This document shows, piece by piece, positions 1 to 12,468 of a stretch of 64,000 nt of DNA. The position numbers and the translations under genes were made by a program. Position 1 is the first letter of the stretch, and the number at the start of each line of letters is the position of its first letter. Under the pieces are notes generated by a model. The model did no database searches. It saw nothing but the letters and a program-made list of their open reading frames with translations, and had not been told where the DNA came from. The stretch spans positions 22,431,113 to 22,495,112 of the forward strand of contig NC_081201.1 in the NCBI RefSeq assembly GCF_902713425.1, written 5' to 3'. This DNA is from Acipenser ruthenus. Its lineage: Eukaryota; Chordata; Actinopteri; Acipenseriformes; Acipenseridae.

Positions 1-639
1 ATCCCAGGGAACATTTCTATATTGTGAAGGCTTGCGTATTACAAAGTAACTTAGACGAGACGTGGTAATAAAATTGAAGCATCCTAATAAACAGGAAATC
101 ACCTGGTTGCACTGGCTAAATAAAATGTATTCATTGATGTAGGGCTTAGCTTATTGATTTCTTCAAAAGATATATATTTATATATGACTGAATTGTAGCA
201 AGTTACCAGTGGTTTGGTCCCTGGTCATTTTGTACAACAGGTAGCTCATAGAAAAGGGTAGCATAGAGCAATGCAACTCACAGCATTTTGTGCTTATACC
301 ACTTGTCCATTTACTTATGATAGATGTTCCTGCTCTTGTTAGCTAGCATCTGATTTGCTGGTCCCATCCTACCAGCGAATCAGTTTTGAAAATGCTTTGT
401 AAGTACACGCCCCTCTGTGTATTTGATGTAAACAAAGAAAAAAGCGTGGCGTCTAGAATCCAGAGCAGGACAACAGGCTTGTATTCCTGGCAAACAGCCT
501 GTAAATAAATTGTGCACACTGAAGAAAACTGACTGTATATAGTTTGCGCTTCTTTGGAGTTTCAAAATGAACTGTTACATAATGAATATTAAAAAAAAAA
601 AGATCAGTGATGTATGCATGTTGTAGTTAGTACAATAAT

Positions 640-640
<1 letters not shown>

Positions 641-701
<61 letters not shown>
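641..701. repeat. (ATT)n microsatellite
   Basis: About 20 uninterrupted ATT units in otherwise unremarkable AT-rich DNA. The length is expected to vary between individuals. Confidence 0.95.
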
Positions 702-1159
702 GGTATGGTTTTAGGCAGGGATTCTCGCATTATGTGTTTCACAGATAGTGAAGGTTAGGTGGTACAGTATTAACAAGATGCAATGCGTGATGCTGTCACT
801 CAATAAATTAAAAAAAAACGTTTTTCATAAACTCGTGTCAAGTTAATATAGATTACATTCCAAAGTACTGTCTGTTTGGAATAAATATTTTAGTAACACT
901 CCTGGAGTATGTTAAACTTGCTTTAGGCTTGTTGCAAATGTTGTTGTTTTTCTTTTCTTCTGAGCTACCACGGCGTAATTACCCCTCGCATTCAATTGTT
1001 GTGCACAAGCTTTTACTGAACTGCAATGATATTAAAATAATCACGTCGTGGGGAGAGGAATGGAGCGAAAACGTATGTGGGCAATCATCGATATTTATTC
1101 GAACGATTTAATTTTGTGTGCCCAATTAATCGATTGCTATTTGGAGGCTTAACTGACAG

Positions 1160-1300
1160 CCCTAATGCATTGAGGAGAAACAGCCCTTGGAGATTTTGCC
1201 TCCAGCGCCTGGTACAATGCAACCTTCCCAGTGGAATCACCAGAGGTGATCAGCAGCTTCGCACAGCCAGGACATCATTGCGGACACTGGTAGTAAATGA
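1160..1300 (-). repeat. SINE-like fragment (family also at 12.6 and 61.3 kb)
   Basis: The stretch with GAGGAGAAACAG, a run of 'ccagcgcctggtacaatgca' type and 'cagcagcttcgcacagcc' matches by eye parts of 12640-12850 and 61250-61680, where a tRNA-like head is clearer. It appears truncated here. The assignment rests on shared short blocks only. Confidence 0.4.
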
Positions 1301-2227
1301 TCATATTTAATGTACAACTGTACTTGTGGGACAGATTTTTTATTAATTTTATTATTACTTATTTTTTATTTCTTTATTTATATCTATTCAGGGATACTAA
1401 GATATTTAGTGAGAAACGGGCCTGAGTGGTAAGTGTGATACAAATAAAAATCGATGTTTTTTTTAATTTTTTTATCCGAATGGCAATTACTAGCTTTGAT
1501 TAAATATTAAGTATCTAGGAAGTGTCTTTTTTAAAGAATTTCTATGATAGACTTGCAATGCAATGCTAATGTCTTATTATACCTGAATCAGACGAAGAAA
1601 CTATGGATTTAACTAGTGCAGGCACATACAACATTTGTATAGCAATATAAAACTACACTTTCCATGACATTAAAAGTTTCTATGACATTAAAAAAATGCA
1701 TAAACCCCAACTTTAAAACAGATGTTGATCCTTTTTTAAGCAGTGCATGTGTTAAACTGTTACTTTGTACAATATTCAATCTGTTAGTTTAAAGGGAATA
1801 TATGATTATTCCTGTAGCTTCGGTCCCTGAGTGATTTGCTTGGTAAAGGCATGACCACGTCCTCACATTTTTGCAGATGTTTATATACAGTACTGTATAT
1901 GGAAAGACTGAGAATAAGAACACATTCATGGCATTCAGAGAAGGAAGTAAAGGGAAGGGAGTTTGCGCTGATAAAGGAGTGGGAGGAAGGACTGCTTGTG
2001 TTGCTTGGTTGTATAGAATTTGATCCACAGACTGAAAATATATCTGAGAATTTGAGATATTGCAATACACCCCTGATAATGTGCAGGGCAGCCTGCTTCC
2101 AGCCAAAACCATTCAGACATCTTGCCAGCAAGGCTGCAAAGTGCAGGGTACTTGACTGTGGCCTAGAACAAGGGAAACCACCAGACGCTGCTGTAAAGGA
2201 TTAGTGCACTGTAAAGAGCCACTAGTA

Positions 2228-3030
2228 TGCTTTTTCTCAACTCAGACACAACCATAACCACTGGATCCACCATTCTCAACTCAAACACAACCATAACCAC
2301 TGGATCCGCCATTCTCAACTCAAACACAACCATAACCACTGGATCCGCCATTCTCAACTCAAACACAACCATAACCACTGGATCCGCCATTCTCAACTCA
2401 AACACAACCATAACCACTGGATCCACCATTCTCAACTCAAACACAACCATAACCACTGGATCCGCCATTCTCAACTCAAACACAACCATAACCACTGGAC
2501 CCGCCATTCTCAACTCAAACACAACCATAACCACTGGATCCGCCATTCTCAACTCAAACACAACCATAACCACTGGATCCACCATTCTCAACTCAAACAC
2601 AACCATAACCACTGGATCCGCCATTCTCAACTCAAACACAACCATAACCACTGGATCCGCCATTCTCAACTCAAACACAACCATAACCACTGGATCCGCC
2701 ATTCTCAACTCAAACACAACCATAACCACTGGATCCGCCATTCTCAACTGAAACACCAACCATAACCACTGGATCCGCCATTCTCAACTCAAATACAACC
2801 ATAACCACTGGATCCGCCATTCTCAACTCAAACACCAACCATAACCACTGGATCCACCATTCTCAACTCAAACACAACCATAACCACTGGATCCACCATT
2901 CTCAACTCAAACACAACCATAACCACTGGATCCACCATTCTCAACTCAAACACAACCATAACCACTGGATCCGCCATTCTCAACTCAAATACAACCATAA
3001 CCACTGGATCCGCCATTCTCAACTCAAACA
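2228..3030. repeat. 39-bp minisatellite, about 20 copies
   Basis: A head-to-tail array with unit CTCAACTCAAACACAACCAT followed by AACCACTGGATCCGCCATT (39 bp). Units differ mainly at ATCCGCC versus ATCCACC, and a few carry a one-base insertion (AACACCAACC). Because 39 is divisible by three, both strands stay open for long stretches and give false ORFs, for example a 13-residue repeat ILNSNTTITTGSA. There is no start context, splice signal or flanking exon to make it coding. It ends about 1.9 kb before the SRGN TATA box. Confidence 0.95.
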
Positions 3031-4084
3031 CAGAGCTTCCTACTACCGCATCATCTACATACTACTCGACACGTTCATTGCACGTGACGTCAGTTGCATG
3101 GATCGGGCCCCGGCACAGCTTGGTTGTACAGTGGAAAAGAGAGATAAAGAGCTACTAAACTGTGAAGAGTTACTACTTGTGTAACCCAGTTTTGTTCTAC
3201 TCTTCACAGGAGCCAGACAAATTACTGAAGTGCACAAATCATCCAAGGCAAGTCTTCAGTATTTTGGTATTTTCTAAGCCACGGGATCTGCAGCTTTTAG
3301 AATACAGAATTAAGAGATATTGGCTTCTAAACCTGTGGTAACATTGGTGATCTCAGCTCCAGCTCCCTCTAAATAAAAAAAGCTTGGAATTACTGCTAAT
3401 GTAGAAAACTGGTGAGTCACTTGGGAACATGTTATGTAAGCCCCCCCTTCTATTCAGCTGTTCACTGTTAACCCAATTAAAATAATTTGGACTTGAAGGA
3501 CAACATTTTATTGTCCACACAAAAGCCATACAAGCAAACTGTGCACAGAAGCTGTTGTAAGCTGTGAGAGAAGTCTTTATATTATTAAAAATTGACAAAG
3601 AGAACCCTACCCAATACTTAAAGTGCAACACAAAAACCAGGACCCTGTTGAAAATGAAGTGTCTTCTTGGGACTCTTAGCAGGACTAATTTGGTAATGTA
3701 CTTATATGTTCAATATTTGTTTAAACAAACAACAACTCATGATCATTCGAAATCAAAACTAATTCAGAAAACAACACTTAAGCACTGAGAAACTTTTAAG
3801 GGCAGTGCTGACAGTTGCAATGGTAAAAACCCTTTATGTACAGTTCTGGGTCACCTAGAACACCACCCCCTCTCTGTGTTTCAGTAGGACCTCTCAGTGT
3901 CAACCCACTGGTAACTTTCACCACAAAGGGGGAATAACATGTAATAAAAGATACAGAAACATACCTTGGGCCAGTTAAAAACTACCTTTTGGTGTGCGTG
4001 TGTACTGTGTTAGCTGTTAAACAGACTTGTAGCAATGTCCATTATATATCCTGTTCAAGATGACAGTGCCAGCATTAGGATAAA

Positions 4085-4185
4085 TACAACATTGTTCAGA
4101 ATCTGTGCCCAGATTCTGATACTTACAATAATGTATGCTAAAAAAAAATGTCATGACAATTGAACAAGTAGTTCTCTATGTACAC
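4085..4185. repeat. Fragment of an interspersed repeat shared with 10.1 and 33.5 kb
   Basis: The block 'tcatgacaattgaacaagtagttctc' type resembles 10100-10130 (tcatgacaattggataagtggttctc) and 33510-33535. It is a decayed copy of an unidentified interspersed repeat, possibly a LINE or SINE tail. Confidence 0.4.
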
Positions 4186-4268
4186 ATAAAATAAGGCAAG
4201 CTTAGAGGGAATAATAACTTCCAGGTATTTTATTTTTTGTGTGTGGTGATTGCCGCATTTTTATAGCA

Positions 4269-4406
4269 GTGGTAGGCAAATCTGGTCTTGGAGTGTCCTT
4301 TAAAATTGCAGTTTTGATAGATATAAATAAATGATACATTGCTTTAGAACCAGGTCAGAGGTTAATCAGTTAAAGACCGGACTCAATGCTGACATTGCCT
4401 ACCCCG
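4269..4406. mobile_element. Short MITE with GGTAGGCAA termini
   Basis: The left end GTGGTAGGCAAATCTGG and the reverse complement of the right end (GGGGTAGGCAATGTCAG) are imperfect inverted repeats, and both are followed by a GGAGT or GAGTCC block. Length is about 138 bp with no coding capacity. The target duplication is not clear. Elements of this style are widespread in vertebrates. Confidence 0.5.
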
Positions 4407-4861
4407 TTTGATAGCATTGTCTATTAAATATCTGCATATTCTAAATTGATACATAAATACAACAAACCAACATTAGGTCTCCGGACAAGAAAAGCGGAAC
4501 ATCTAATAATGCTAAATAAGGTAAGGAAGTAGATTTTAAACCATTAGAATTAGCCACTTCCTCCTGTTAAACGTTTTTAATATAAATCACTATAGGGAAA
4601 CGGGAAGATTGCTCAATATCGAAACAGCGTAGTTAAGTGAACTCAGCGCATTTTCTCTGGTGCCATGATTATCAACATGAAGTTTTGTTTTTTTTTTCTG
4701 GGGGAAAAAGGTGGGGCGCTTTAGAATTAGGACAGAGGAAACAACCAGCTATAGTTTCATTACGGTACTTTATTATGTGCGTCTCTAAAAGAAGAAAAAA
4801 AAAAGGTTGCAGTGCAACACTTATTTCTAAACTTGATGATGGTTTTGCAGGAAACAGGCTG

Positions 4862-4906
4862 TGACGCACGTCTGCTGCCGGATTGGGGTTGAGTGATATT
4901 ATAAAA
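4862..4906 (+). promoter_or_regulatory. SRGN: SRGN core promoter: CRE-like site, inverted CCAAT, TATA box
   Basis: TGACGCA (4862-4868), ATTGG (an inverted CCAAT, about 4882) and TATAAAA (4900-4906) lie in order 75-120 bp before the SRGN start codon, which suits a TSS near 4930. Mammalian serglycin promoters are known to use a CRE-type element close to the start, so the TGACGCA is a reasonable equivalent. This is motif reading only. Confidence 0.65.
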
Positions 4907-4981
4907 GCTGACCAGAGTTTATTTCGATAGTGAGTCGAACAGTTTTCACACGGTTTGGCAGAGAGCACGGTAAAGCGAGAC

Positions 4982-5124
4982 ATGAGAAACTACACCGAGC
5001 TCCTTTTGAAATCCAACCAGAGGATTCTGCTGGCTTTGGGTTTAATCCTCTTTCTGGGATACACCGTACAAGGTAAGTTTTGTATATTGTCCAAACTTTG
5101 TAACTGCTTGGAATTCTGTTACCG

Positions 5125-5162
<38 letters not shown>

Positions 5163-8100
5163 GGCTTTTGTTCTAGAGCTAAATACCTGGGTCATTAAAA
5201 ATTAATAATAATAATGTATTTATTAGACACCCTGAAGCTTGCATTTGTTGGAAGTCAAACAAAAAAATAGTAATTTTTTAAAAAATATTTTTTATTGGTG
5301 TTTAGTTTTAGAAACGTCTATTCGAAATATTAGGAAACTATAAGTTAGTTAAAAACAATCCACATCCAAATACGATGGGCTACCGTTCTGTTCTAAGCGC
5401 TAATTATTTTTTTCTTGGTAGCTGATGAAAGAAGAAACGGGGGTGTTTCCTTTATTATTTCACAATCGATACGTACAGCGACTAGTAAATGGCGGTACTT
5501 AATTTATAAATTAACAATAGGTTTACATATTTAAGAAGGTTGTTGTTGTAACAGATATAATAGCAACTCTTTAGTGTTTCCTGTAAAATGACTCTGTACG
5601 CAGTAGAGTTTATACTGGCACTTGGCTGATTTCGCTCCTGCCGTATAGCTGTACAAAATATTTTCCAAAATAGTCGTTTATCTTTCTCAGGATGCAAGGT
5701 TATTAGTTTCTTTAACCCTAATGTTAAACTACTGGCATTAATCTTGTTTGGAGAGGGGAGGGGAAGAGGTCATACTGGTAGTAGAATTTATACTGGTAAT
5801 AAGCCATCCCAAGTAGATTTCTGCGAGTCACTCCCATAACAAAAACATAATTTGGAAAAATTGCTTTTGGAGATTTAAAACCAGTCCTTCAGTCTTCTTA
5901 TAAAGTACTGTACACTGAAGTAAGAGAACATTTAGGTAAAAATGGACTAAACTCACACCATTGTCTATGGTCGGTATAAGATTGTTATAATCATAAGAAG
6001 ACAGCCAGATAGTCTGACAAAACATTAACGCCTGTGTCTTTCTTTCTTATGTAAGCTGCCCCATCCAAAGGGAGATATATGTGGGTACGATGCAAACCGG
6101 ACACTAAAAACCCTAACTGTGTGGAAGAAAGCGGTCCTTGGATTGATCTTCCAAAGTCCGGAGCTGAAATACCTTCACCCAACGCTGATCATGACCTGTA
6201 AGAACACACCTGCTTTATATATATATTATTTATATATATATGTGTGTGCACTCCATTTAGAAGAATCACATCCATCCCGGATGATTGATTCTTATAAGCG
6301 GTTGATTATTTAAAAATATGATTACTGTGGTGAAGTGCTGCAGAATCAGTATGTTAGTTTGAGAAGAGCTTCCCTGCAGTGTAAAGGGTTGACCACTAGA
6401 TGTCATAAGTTCCCGCATGTATGCGCGCCTCTGGAAAATCCATAGTTGTTTCCTTAACAAATTAAGGATAATGGTCAGTTGGTTAACTGCTTGTTAAAGT
6501 TAATGATACCTCAATAAAAAGGGCTTAGCCGATAGCTTTGTGGTGGGGGGTATAGAGGAGTGTGGAAGTGGAAGTGTGCGTGCATTGCGGAAGCAGAAGT
6601 AAGAGAAAGAAATCGAAACCAGAGTGAGTAAGAGATCTGTTTGTTCCAGTACTGTGCTGTGCAAATAAGTAAAGCAGTCACAGTATATGTGTAGTTCTGG
6701 GGGGGAATGTATGAACTGTTTTGATTTGTATTTGTTTAGTTGGGTAAACGGCTCATCCGTCCTGACATCAGACAGGGACCACACAAAGTATTGTTCAGTT
6801 ATTGCTCCAGCTGAGAGCTAGGTTTATTTTGTTTTGTTTTATTAGTAGTTATTTTCCCACCGCACAGTAAGAAAAATAAAACCAACACCAGTTTTAAACT
6901 GTAAATCAAGACTCCAGTCTGATCACTTACGCTGCCCTCGGCCGCATCACATTACAATTAGCAAAAGCGCCTCCACACATCAGCAGTTTAAATACAGTAT
7001 ACTAATGTCAGTGGTGCTCAGTCACTGAGGACAATACATCAAAGCAATCAAACAAGTCCTCGTGGGTAAGCAACTTGTTATGTGATCACGATTATGTTTA
7101 CTCAAGGCTGCAGAATCCTATTTTACTACAGTATACTTGAGAAGAAATCGTCTCGTGAGGGTGCCTAGTTTCGTGTGGTGTTACCGTGTAATGGACTTTG
7201 AATTAAAATTACATCTGTGGCTTACTTATTTTCAGTTATGATGCAAATCTCACAGTCTCACAGTTTTTCACTAGAGACACAGCTGAAGTGCTCATAAGCC
7301 TCTGCTGTGCTGTTACCACAGACCAGCTTCTGGCAGCTATTTTGGCAACATTTAGAGGAATTGAATTGATCTAATTACTGATGATATTTTAAATCTAGAC
7401 CATGCTAGCAATTTTCATTTTAACACAAAAATACACACTTGTACTTTAATATTAGAGATGTTGTGTGTAGGGTGACTCTTCTTTTATAAGAGATATCCTC
7501 TTGTGCAGTTTGGTTGAGAGGATTTCCTCCCCACCAAGTCGTGAAATGGTTCAGTCCAGAAACAACTGCCATGGTCACAAAATAATCTGTGTAGGCCTAC
7601 AGGTGCTGCGTTGTGGGTGAGACTATTTATTAAAAACAAAATGCTTTTCTATTTAGAATTTCAGTAATATATTCTTCAGCAAAACTAGTGTCAAGTTCAT
7701 CAAAATATAAAGAAAGTTAACAGTATGATCCATTTTACAAAAGGTACCAGGTATAGGTGTGGTGTTCTATGCACAGGATGACGTGTACTGGCGTTTTGGC
7801 AAATACTTCAATGTGATTGGTTGATTTGAGATATGTGATCTATAATAACTACCCAATCATATTTCCTTCTCTTTCAGCATGAACAAAAAGCCAGTTGAAG
7901 ACAAGACGGCACTGACTTTTGAAGAGTCCGGAGATGATTCTGGGGAATTCCAGGAGGACATGCCAATCGAACTTGGCTCAGGAAGTCAGTGGAATGAGGA
8001 TCTCCTGATAGCCGGCAGCACTGCAGAGCCTGAAGAAGGAAGTGCTGACTACACAGAGGACTTCCTGGCCACACCAGAAGGGGGCGACGTTGATTATTCC

Positions 8101-8184
8101 CAATTTGTCTTTCGTGACAGAGTTCCAATCAAGCAAAACCACCCTCAGAATCTAAAGCTCCATGAAGAGGGGTTTATCCTGTAA
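4982..8184 (+). CDS. SRGN: Serglycin, secretory-granule proteoglycan core protein
   Basis: Three coding exons, 4982-5072, 6056-6197 and 7878-8184, sum to 540 nt and give 179 aa plus stop. All junctions are GT-AG and the frame closes. Exon 1 codes a hydrophobic signal peptide (LLALGLILFLGYTVQG). Exon 2 holds the conserved RYMWVRCKPD...NPNCVEE block with its cysteine pair, which in mammals reads RYQWVRCNPD...NCLEE. Exon 3 holds acidic Ser-Gly sites (EESGDDSGEFQED, ELGSGSQW) for glycosaminoglycan attachment, and ends EEGFIL like mammalian EEDFML. The long mammalian Ser-Gly run is absent; I count only three closely spaced SG sites in exon 3. Known role: it carries chondroitin sulphate or heparin chains and packs proteases and chemokines in granules of blood cells. 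VPS26A follows in the same order as on human chromosome 10. The start at 4982 was chosen because it directly precedes the signal peptide. Confidence 0.93.
6379..6955 (+). mobile_element. LTR-like fossil in SRGN intron 2 (tentative)
   Basis: The stretch has the make-up of a solitary long terminal repeat: a purine-rich central part, AATAAA at about 6513 and again near 6873, then a GC-rich tail of 'cgctgccctcggccgcatcaca' type. No internal coding region, partner repeat or convincing target duplication was found, so family and borders are uncertain. An unrelated non-coding repeat is an alternative. Confidence 0.25.
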
Positions 8185-9058
8185 AATAATCTTCATGATG
8201 CAATGAAAGGTTTCCGCTAGTTATGCTGTGTGGTTTTACCACACGCTTTTCTATTACCTATCTCTCAGGATTAAAAGCATTGCTTTGGGTTATTGTTTTA
8301 GTTCCCCCCCAGCTATAATTGCAAAAACTGCGTGTTCCGAAATTCGCCAAATTGTAGACTGAAATATATTCCTATGAAGTAGTAAAATATATATTTTGTC
8401 TATTTTTATTTTTAAAGAAAATAACAATTTAAATATAATATATAGAACACAAGTGAGATGTATATTGGAGCGAGGGGTATAAAGCTTATGCTTCTAAAAA
8501 TACATGATACTATTTAATTTAGTGGGGATGTTTTTATACCAAACATGTAGTTTATTTTTTTCCCCTTAAAGTGTAATTTCTGGATAGCAGATCATAGGAA
8601 TGAGACGTGTTGTCAATCTTATGCATTCATTTTGTGAATCTTACCTTGAAATGCTTGTCTGAGATTATTGGTCAAGAGAACAACACTTTCCAATCGCTGT
8701 ATCTCCAATGGGACCAGTGGTGATGTCTCATAAAAACTGATGACAAAAACTTTGCTATAACCAAGGAACCTACTGAATATCACTGCATTCAAGATACAAT
8801 TCACAAAATAAATGCTTTTGCTGTATGTCCGCTAATGGGCTGACTGTTAAGTACAAATTTTATTTTCTTGATGCAGTAAGGCTATAAACAATACCACTGA
8901 AACACTTTCCACCTTATCTACAGTGTTAAACATGAATGATTCTGTTTTATCGAATAACATTAAACATAGAAACCCAATTACACCAGGCTATACACTTGTG
9001 AAAATGGGAAACAATACTATTGTTGATTATGTTTTAAAAGTGCCTTAACGACTATGCC

Positions 9059-9064
9059 AATAAA
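9059..9064 (+). terminator. SRGN: Likely SRGN polyadenylation signal
   Basis: AATAAA followed by a GT-rich stretch (gtctgtaaagtgaattgtggtgtc). An alternative AATAAA lies at 8807-8812. Either gives a 3' UTR of about 0.6-0.9 kb, and no other exon lies between. Confidence 0.5.
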
Positions 9065-9202
9065 GTCTGTAAAGTGAATTGTGGTGTCAGTTATAATTAA
9101 TGCGGAGGAGTTTTCTAATTTCCACATATGCGTGCTTTCCCAATATGCCCCGTGGTCATGACCCCACAATATGTAGTTTGTGTATACTTCAATACTTAAG
9201 TG

Positions 9203-9754
9203 TAAACCCCTTTCACACTGGCATGCTCTACCCGGGTCAGGACCCGATGTCATGCGGGTCGGGTACGTGATTTCACATTGCTTTTCATAAAGCAGGGTTG
9301 ATCTGGGTGACAGACGCAAGTAAACAATATGCGTATCAATGACCTGGCAGCAGCCTGTTACAGACGCTTCCATCCAAGCTTCTCTGGATTGAACCGTCGG
9401 CCACATTTTAATTAGAGCAAATGTTTCTACATCCCTGCTGCAATCTGGCGATGGCGCATCTCAAGCAACAAAAATGTGGCTAAACAGAATAAACAAAAAT
9501 GTTCCTTGCAGAAGTGAAACCTTCACGCAGGCGTGGCTGCTTGTTATTTCGTCGGCTTACGAATGGCCGTCATGCATTTTGTCTCGCTCAACCCGGGTCA
9601 AAGCATGTCGACCCACATCCTGAAGTGGGTGACTGGGACCCTGGTTAACCCTGGTATGACTCAGGTACGTGGTTTCACACTATGTAGGATTGTGACCCGG
9701 GTAGCCAGAACCCGGGTCCGGACCCAGGTAGGTGCCAGTGTGAAAGGGGCTTTA
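9203..9754. mobile_element. Palindromic MITE with CCCCTTTCACACTGGCA termini
   Basis: The left end (AACCCCTTTCACACTGGCA) and the reverse complement of the right end (AAGCCCCTTTCACACTGGCA) form a terminal inverted repeat. Further in, ACCCGGGT, TACGTG and TTTCACA blocks are also mirrored, so the roughly 550 bp tend to fold back. There is no ORF of transposase type. I could not fix the target duplication, so Harbinger-like or another superfamily is open. Confidence 0.7.
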
Positions 9755-10019
9755 GATGCATTGCGTTAAGGCATCTTAGATTTGTTGTATAATAAACTGT
9801 CTGCGTCACAAAACCGATAGACAATTGGACACAATTCAATGTCTGCTTGAGAGAGGCCCAGGCCATAATGATAGTCTTCTAATGATGTTAGTCATTCGGG
9901 GCAGCGGAGAATAGGATTTTCAAAAGGTGCGTTTACACTTACAACTCAGACTTGAGCTGGCTTAAGAGTCGATCAGATTAAAAGATTCTTCTCATTTGAG
10001 CCACTCCATTTACATGTGA

Positions 10020-10345
10020 GCACAGACCTAAACTGGCTTTGGCCCCAGAATCCAATGTTCTCAATAACGTAAACAAATAATGTTGCTACCAAGTCTCATG
10101 ACAATTGGATAAGTGGTTCTCCAGATATATGCAAGAATGTAAGTGACATACAGATGGATGGATGTACAGGCAGACACCTCTCTATATCTCCAGAATCTGA
10201 TATTCTCAATAACTTATGCCAAATAATGTTAATACCAAGTTTCATGGATAAGTGGGAAAATGTATGAAGTGTGACACACAGATGTACAACCTCCTCCACT
10301 ATATCCCCATTCCCATCGGAATTTCATCCTAATAATAATGAAGAC
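10020..10345. repeat. Interspersed repeat with internal duplication
   Basis: Two related sub-blocks lie head to tail. One runs from 'cagaatccaatgttctcaataac' to 'tggataagtgg' (about 10045-10120). The second runs from 'cagaatctgatattctcaataac' to 'tggataagtgg' (about 10190-10255). Fragments of the same repeat are seen near 4100 and 33510-33700. Class unknown. Confidence 0.55.
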
Positions 10346-11114
10346 TTAATCAAATCTGGATAATACTGGTACTTTTATTTGACATTATCTACACTTGTTC
10401 AAAAAAATAAAGAAAAAATGTCAAATGTACATTGAAATAAATGTTGTTCTATTTTTACTTCACAACGATAAGTTCTCGTTGTTTATCCACTCAGGAGTTT
10501 ATTTTGTCATACACTTAAGAAGCCCCAAAGTTACTTGCATTGCTTACGAGCTTCAAGTAGCTGCTGCTTCCAGTAAATTGACTAATGTCTGGTAATTCTC
10601 AAAAATGCTTATTCATCTTTACTGCTGAAAACATCAAATATTCTGAAACTTTGCTGTGGCGTACAAAAGTATCAGAATGAATGTTCTATGAGTACCACAG
10701 ACATGTGTAAAAGGCGCCTTGAGATGTGATTTGCAGCTTTTTTTCCATTTTATACAGAAAAGTAAGTTCTATGAATAGATGTGCACGAGATACACCAAGA
10801 ACTGTGAACTATAAAAACATCTTAAACCACAAAATGTAGTTCTGACACGTCTCTGTGCTTGAGATAAAATATGCTTGCATTCTCCATTCTCTCTGAGCAA
10901 AAAACAAATGAATAAAAATCCCAAGTGCTACATATTTTTATATGCAACACTGGGCTAGATTCTCAGAGTCATTGAGTCCAGATTTGCCTTTTTTTTCTGA
11001 AAGAAAATAAATGCCAACTGAGTTGTTTAGAAAGTGGAATTCCACATGCCTGATGTTTTTATTTCTAGACTTTTGGAGAGTGTTGCTAAATTAATTCATA
11101 AGAATACAGTAATT

Positions 11115-11366
11115 AGGGCAGCAGTGTGGAGTAGTGGTTAGGGCTCTGGACTCTTGACCGCAGGGTCGTGGGTTCAATCCCAGGTGGGGGACACTGCTGC
11201 TGTACCCTTGAGCAAGGTACTTTACCTAGATTGCTCCAGTAAAAACCCAACTGTATAAATGGGTAATTGTATGTGTAAAAATAATGTAAATGTATGTAAA
11301 AATAATGTGATATCTTGTAACAATTATAAGTCACCCTGGATAAGGGCGTCTGCTAAGAAATAAAAA
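11115..11366 (+). mobile_element. tRNA-derived SINE
   Basis: The head carries a Pol III A box (GTAGTGGTTAGGGCTCTGGA) and a B box (GGGTTCAATCC) about 30 bp apart. A tRNA-unrelated body follows, then a tail containing 'ccctggataagggcgtctgctaa', which is the tail widely found in fish SINEs and shared with partner LINEs, and an A-rich end. It looks nearly full length. Confidence 0.85.
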
Positions 11367-11734
11367 AATTTAAAAAAATTATGGACTAAAGGCCAGTCAA
11401 GGGACCATCACAATCTGACCTTACCAGTGGGTGGCCTTTCAATTTCTTAAATATAAATACCATAGAATTTTAGCCAATGTATTTTCACTAATTAACACAA
11501 GAAGTTATTCCACATACGCTGTATCAGTCATTTTAATATGCTTTACAATGATACTAACCCCTTATTTGTGCTTATCTAGTGCTTAAATACCATTTATCTG
11601 ATTTAAATTAAACTAATCATTTCTATGATAATCTGTACATGCTGCTGATATATGTCATGATCACCAACCTTTTTCATCATTCCAGCTTTCATTTTGAAAA
11701 CACAGCTGTGGTGGGGGATGTATGTAGTTACTGC

Positions 11735-11876
11735 CATACGAAGGACAGAGCACAAGGAGGTTAAGTGACTTGCTCAGGGTCAAACTCAGTGAGTCAATGG
11801 CTGACCTGGGATTGAACCAGCAACTTCCTGGTAACAAGTCCTTTATTTTAAATAAATGGACCACCAAGCCTCCAAC
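11735..11876 (-). mobile_element. tRNA-type SINE, truncated copy (minus)
   Basis: Read on the minus strand, it begins at a 'ggtggtccatttattt' head. The B box is recognisable as the complement of 'gggattgaaccagcaac'. The block 'gagcacaaggaggttaagtgacttgctc' is shared with 54190-54220, where a fuller copy of the same family lies. Confidence 0.7.
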
Positions 11877-12468
11877 ATACTTGTTGAGAGAGGTCATTTT
11901 ACACTTGCATCTGCAGATGGTGAACCTAATATTAAATACAGGGGTGGCCTTAAGAGTGTAGGTGACTTTGGCTTCATACCTAACCTTATCCTCTGCGTTG
12001 AGTCATCAGAAACGTCACAGAAAGGTCAGCGTCTGCGGGTAGTCGGGAACTTTGTTGAATGAAGATGTACTATAAGATTTTAAATGCATTTAAAAAATCG
12101 CTATATTTTATGATTATATTTGTTTAAGTATTGTCAATGAAAATAGCCTATTCCTTGTGATCTGTATCTTTTTATACTGATGAGTCATCACTGCCAGTCA
12201 ACAGCCGTCATCGTTGAGACTGACATTGGCAAAATGTTATTCAGTCAGTTACATGGTGTGTGTGGTGTTTGGAAACCATTGCTTATGCCAGCATTCAAGG
12301 GATGTGGTATTGTTGCAGATGTTGACGCATTTCAGAAGTGACAGTGTGGTTATTGGGATAGTTACTATACTTCTTTTTTTTCACCTCAGCAATTCTCCAC
12401 ACCAACTCAGAACAGGTGTCAACGGGCTATCAACCCCTGGAGGGCAAAGGACAGCTCTGAGCTCACAT

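Larger units (their letters stand above)
1..4860. other. Intergenic region upstream of SRGN
   Basis: I see no convincing exon in this stretch. Short open frames lack splice sites in frame or family resemblance. It holds an (ATT)n microsatellite, a SINE-like fragment, the 39-bp minisatellite and a small MITE, listed separately. About 3040-3250, just after the minisatellite, there is unique-looking sequence with a CRE-like TGACGTCA core near 3085. I cannot assign it. Confidence 0.6.

Noticed and set aside
2163-2759. Long minus-strand frame with repeated FELRMADPVVMVV
   Set aside because: It is the reverse reading of the 39-bp minisatellite, open only because 39 is a multiple of three.
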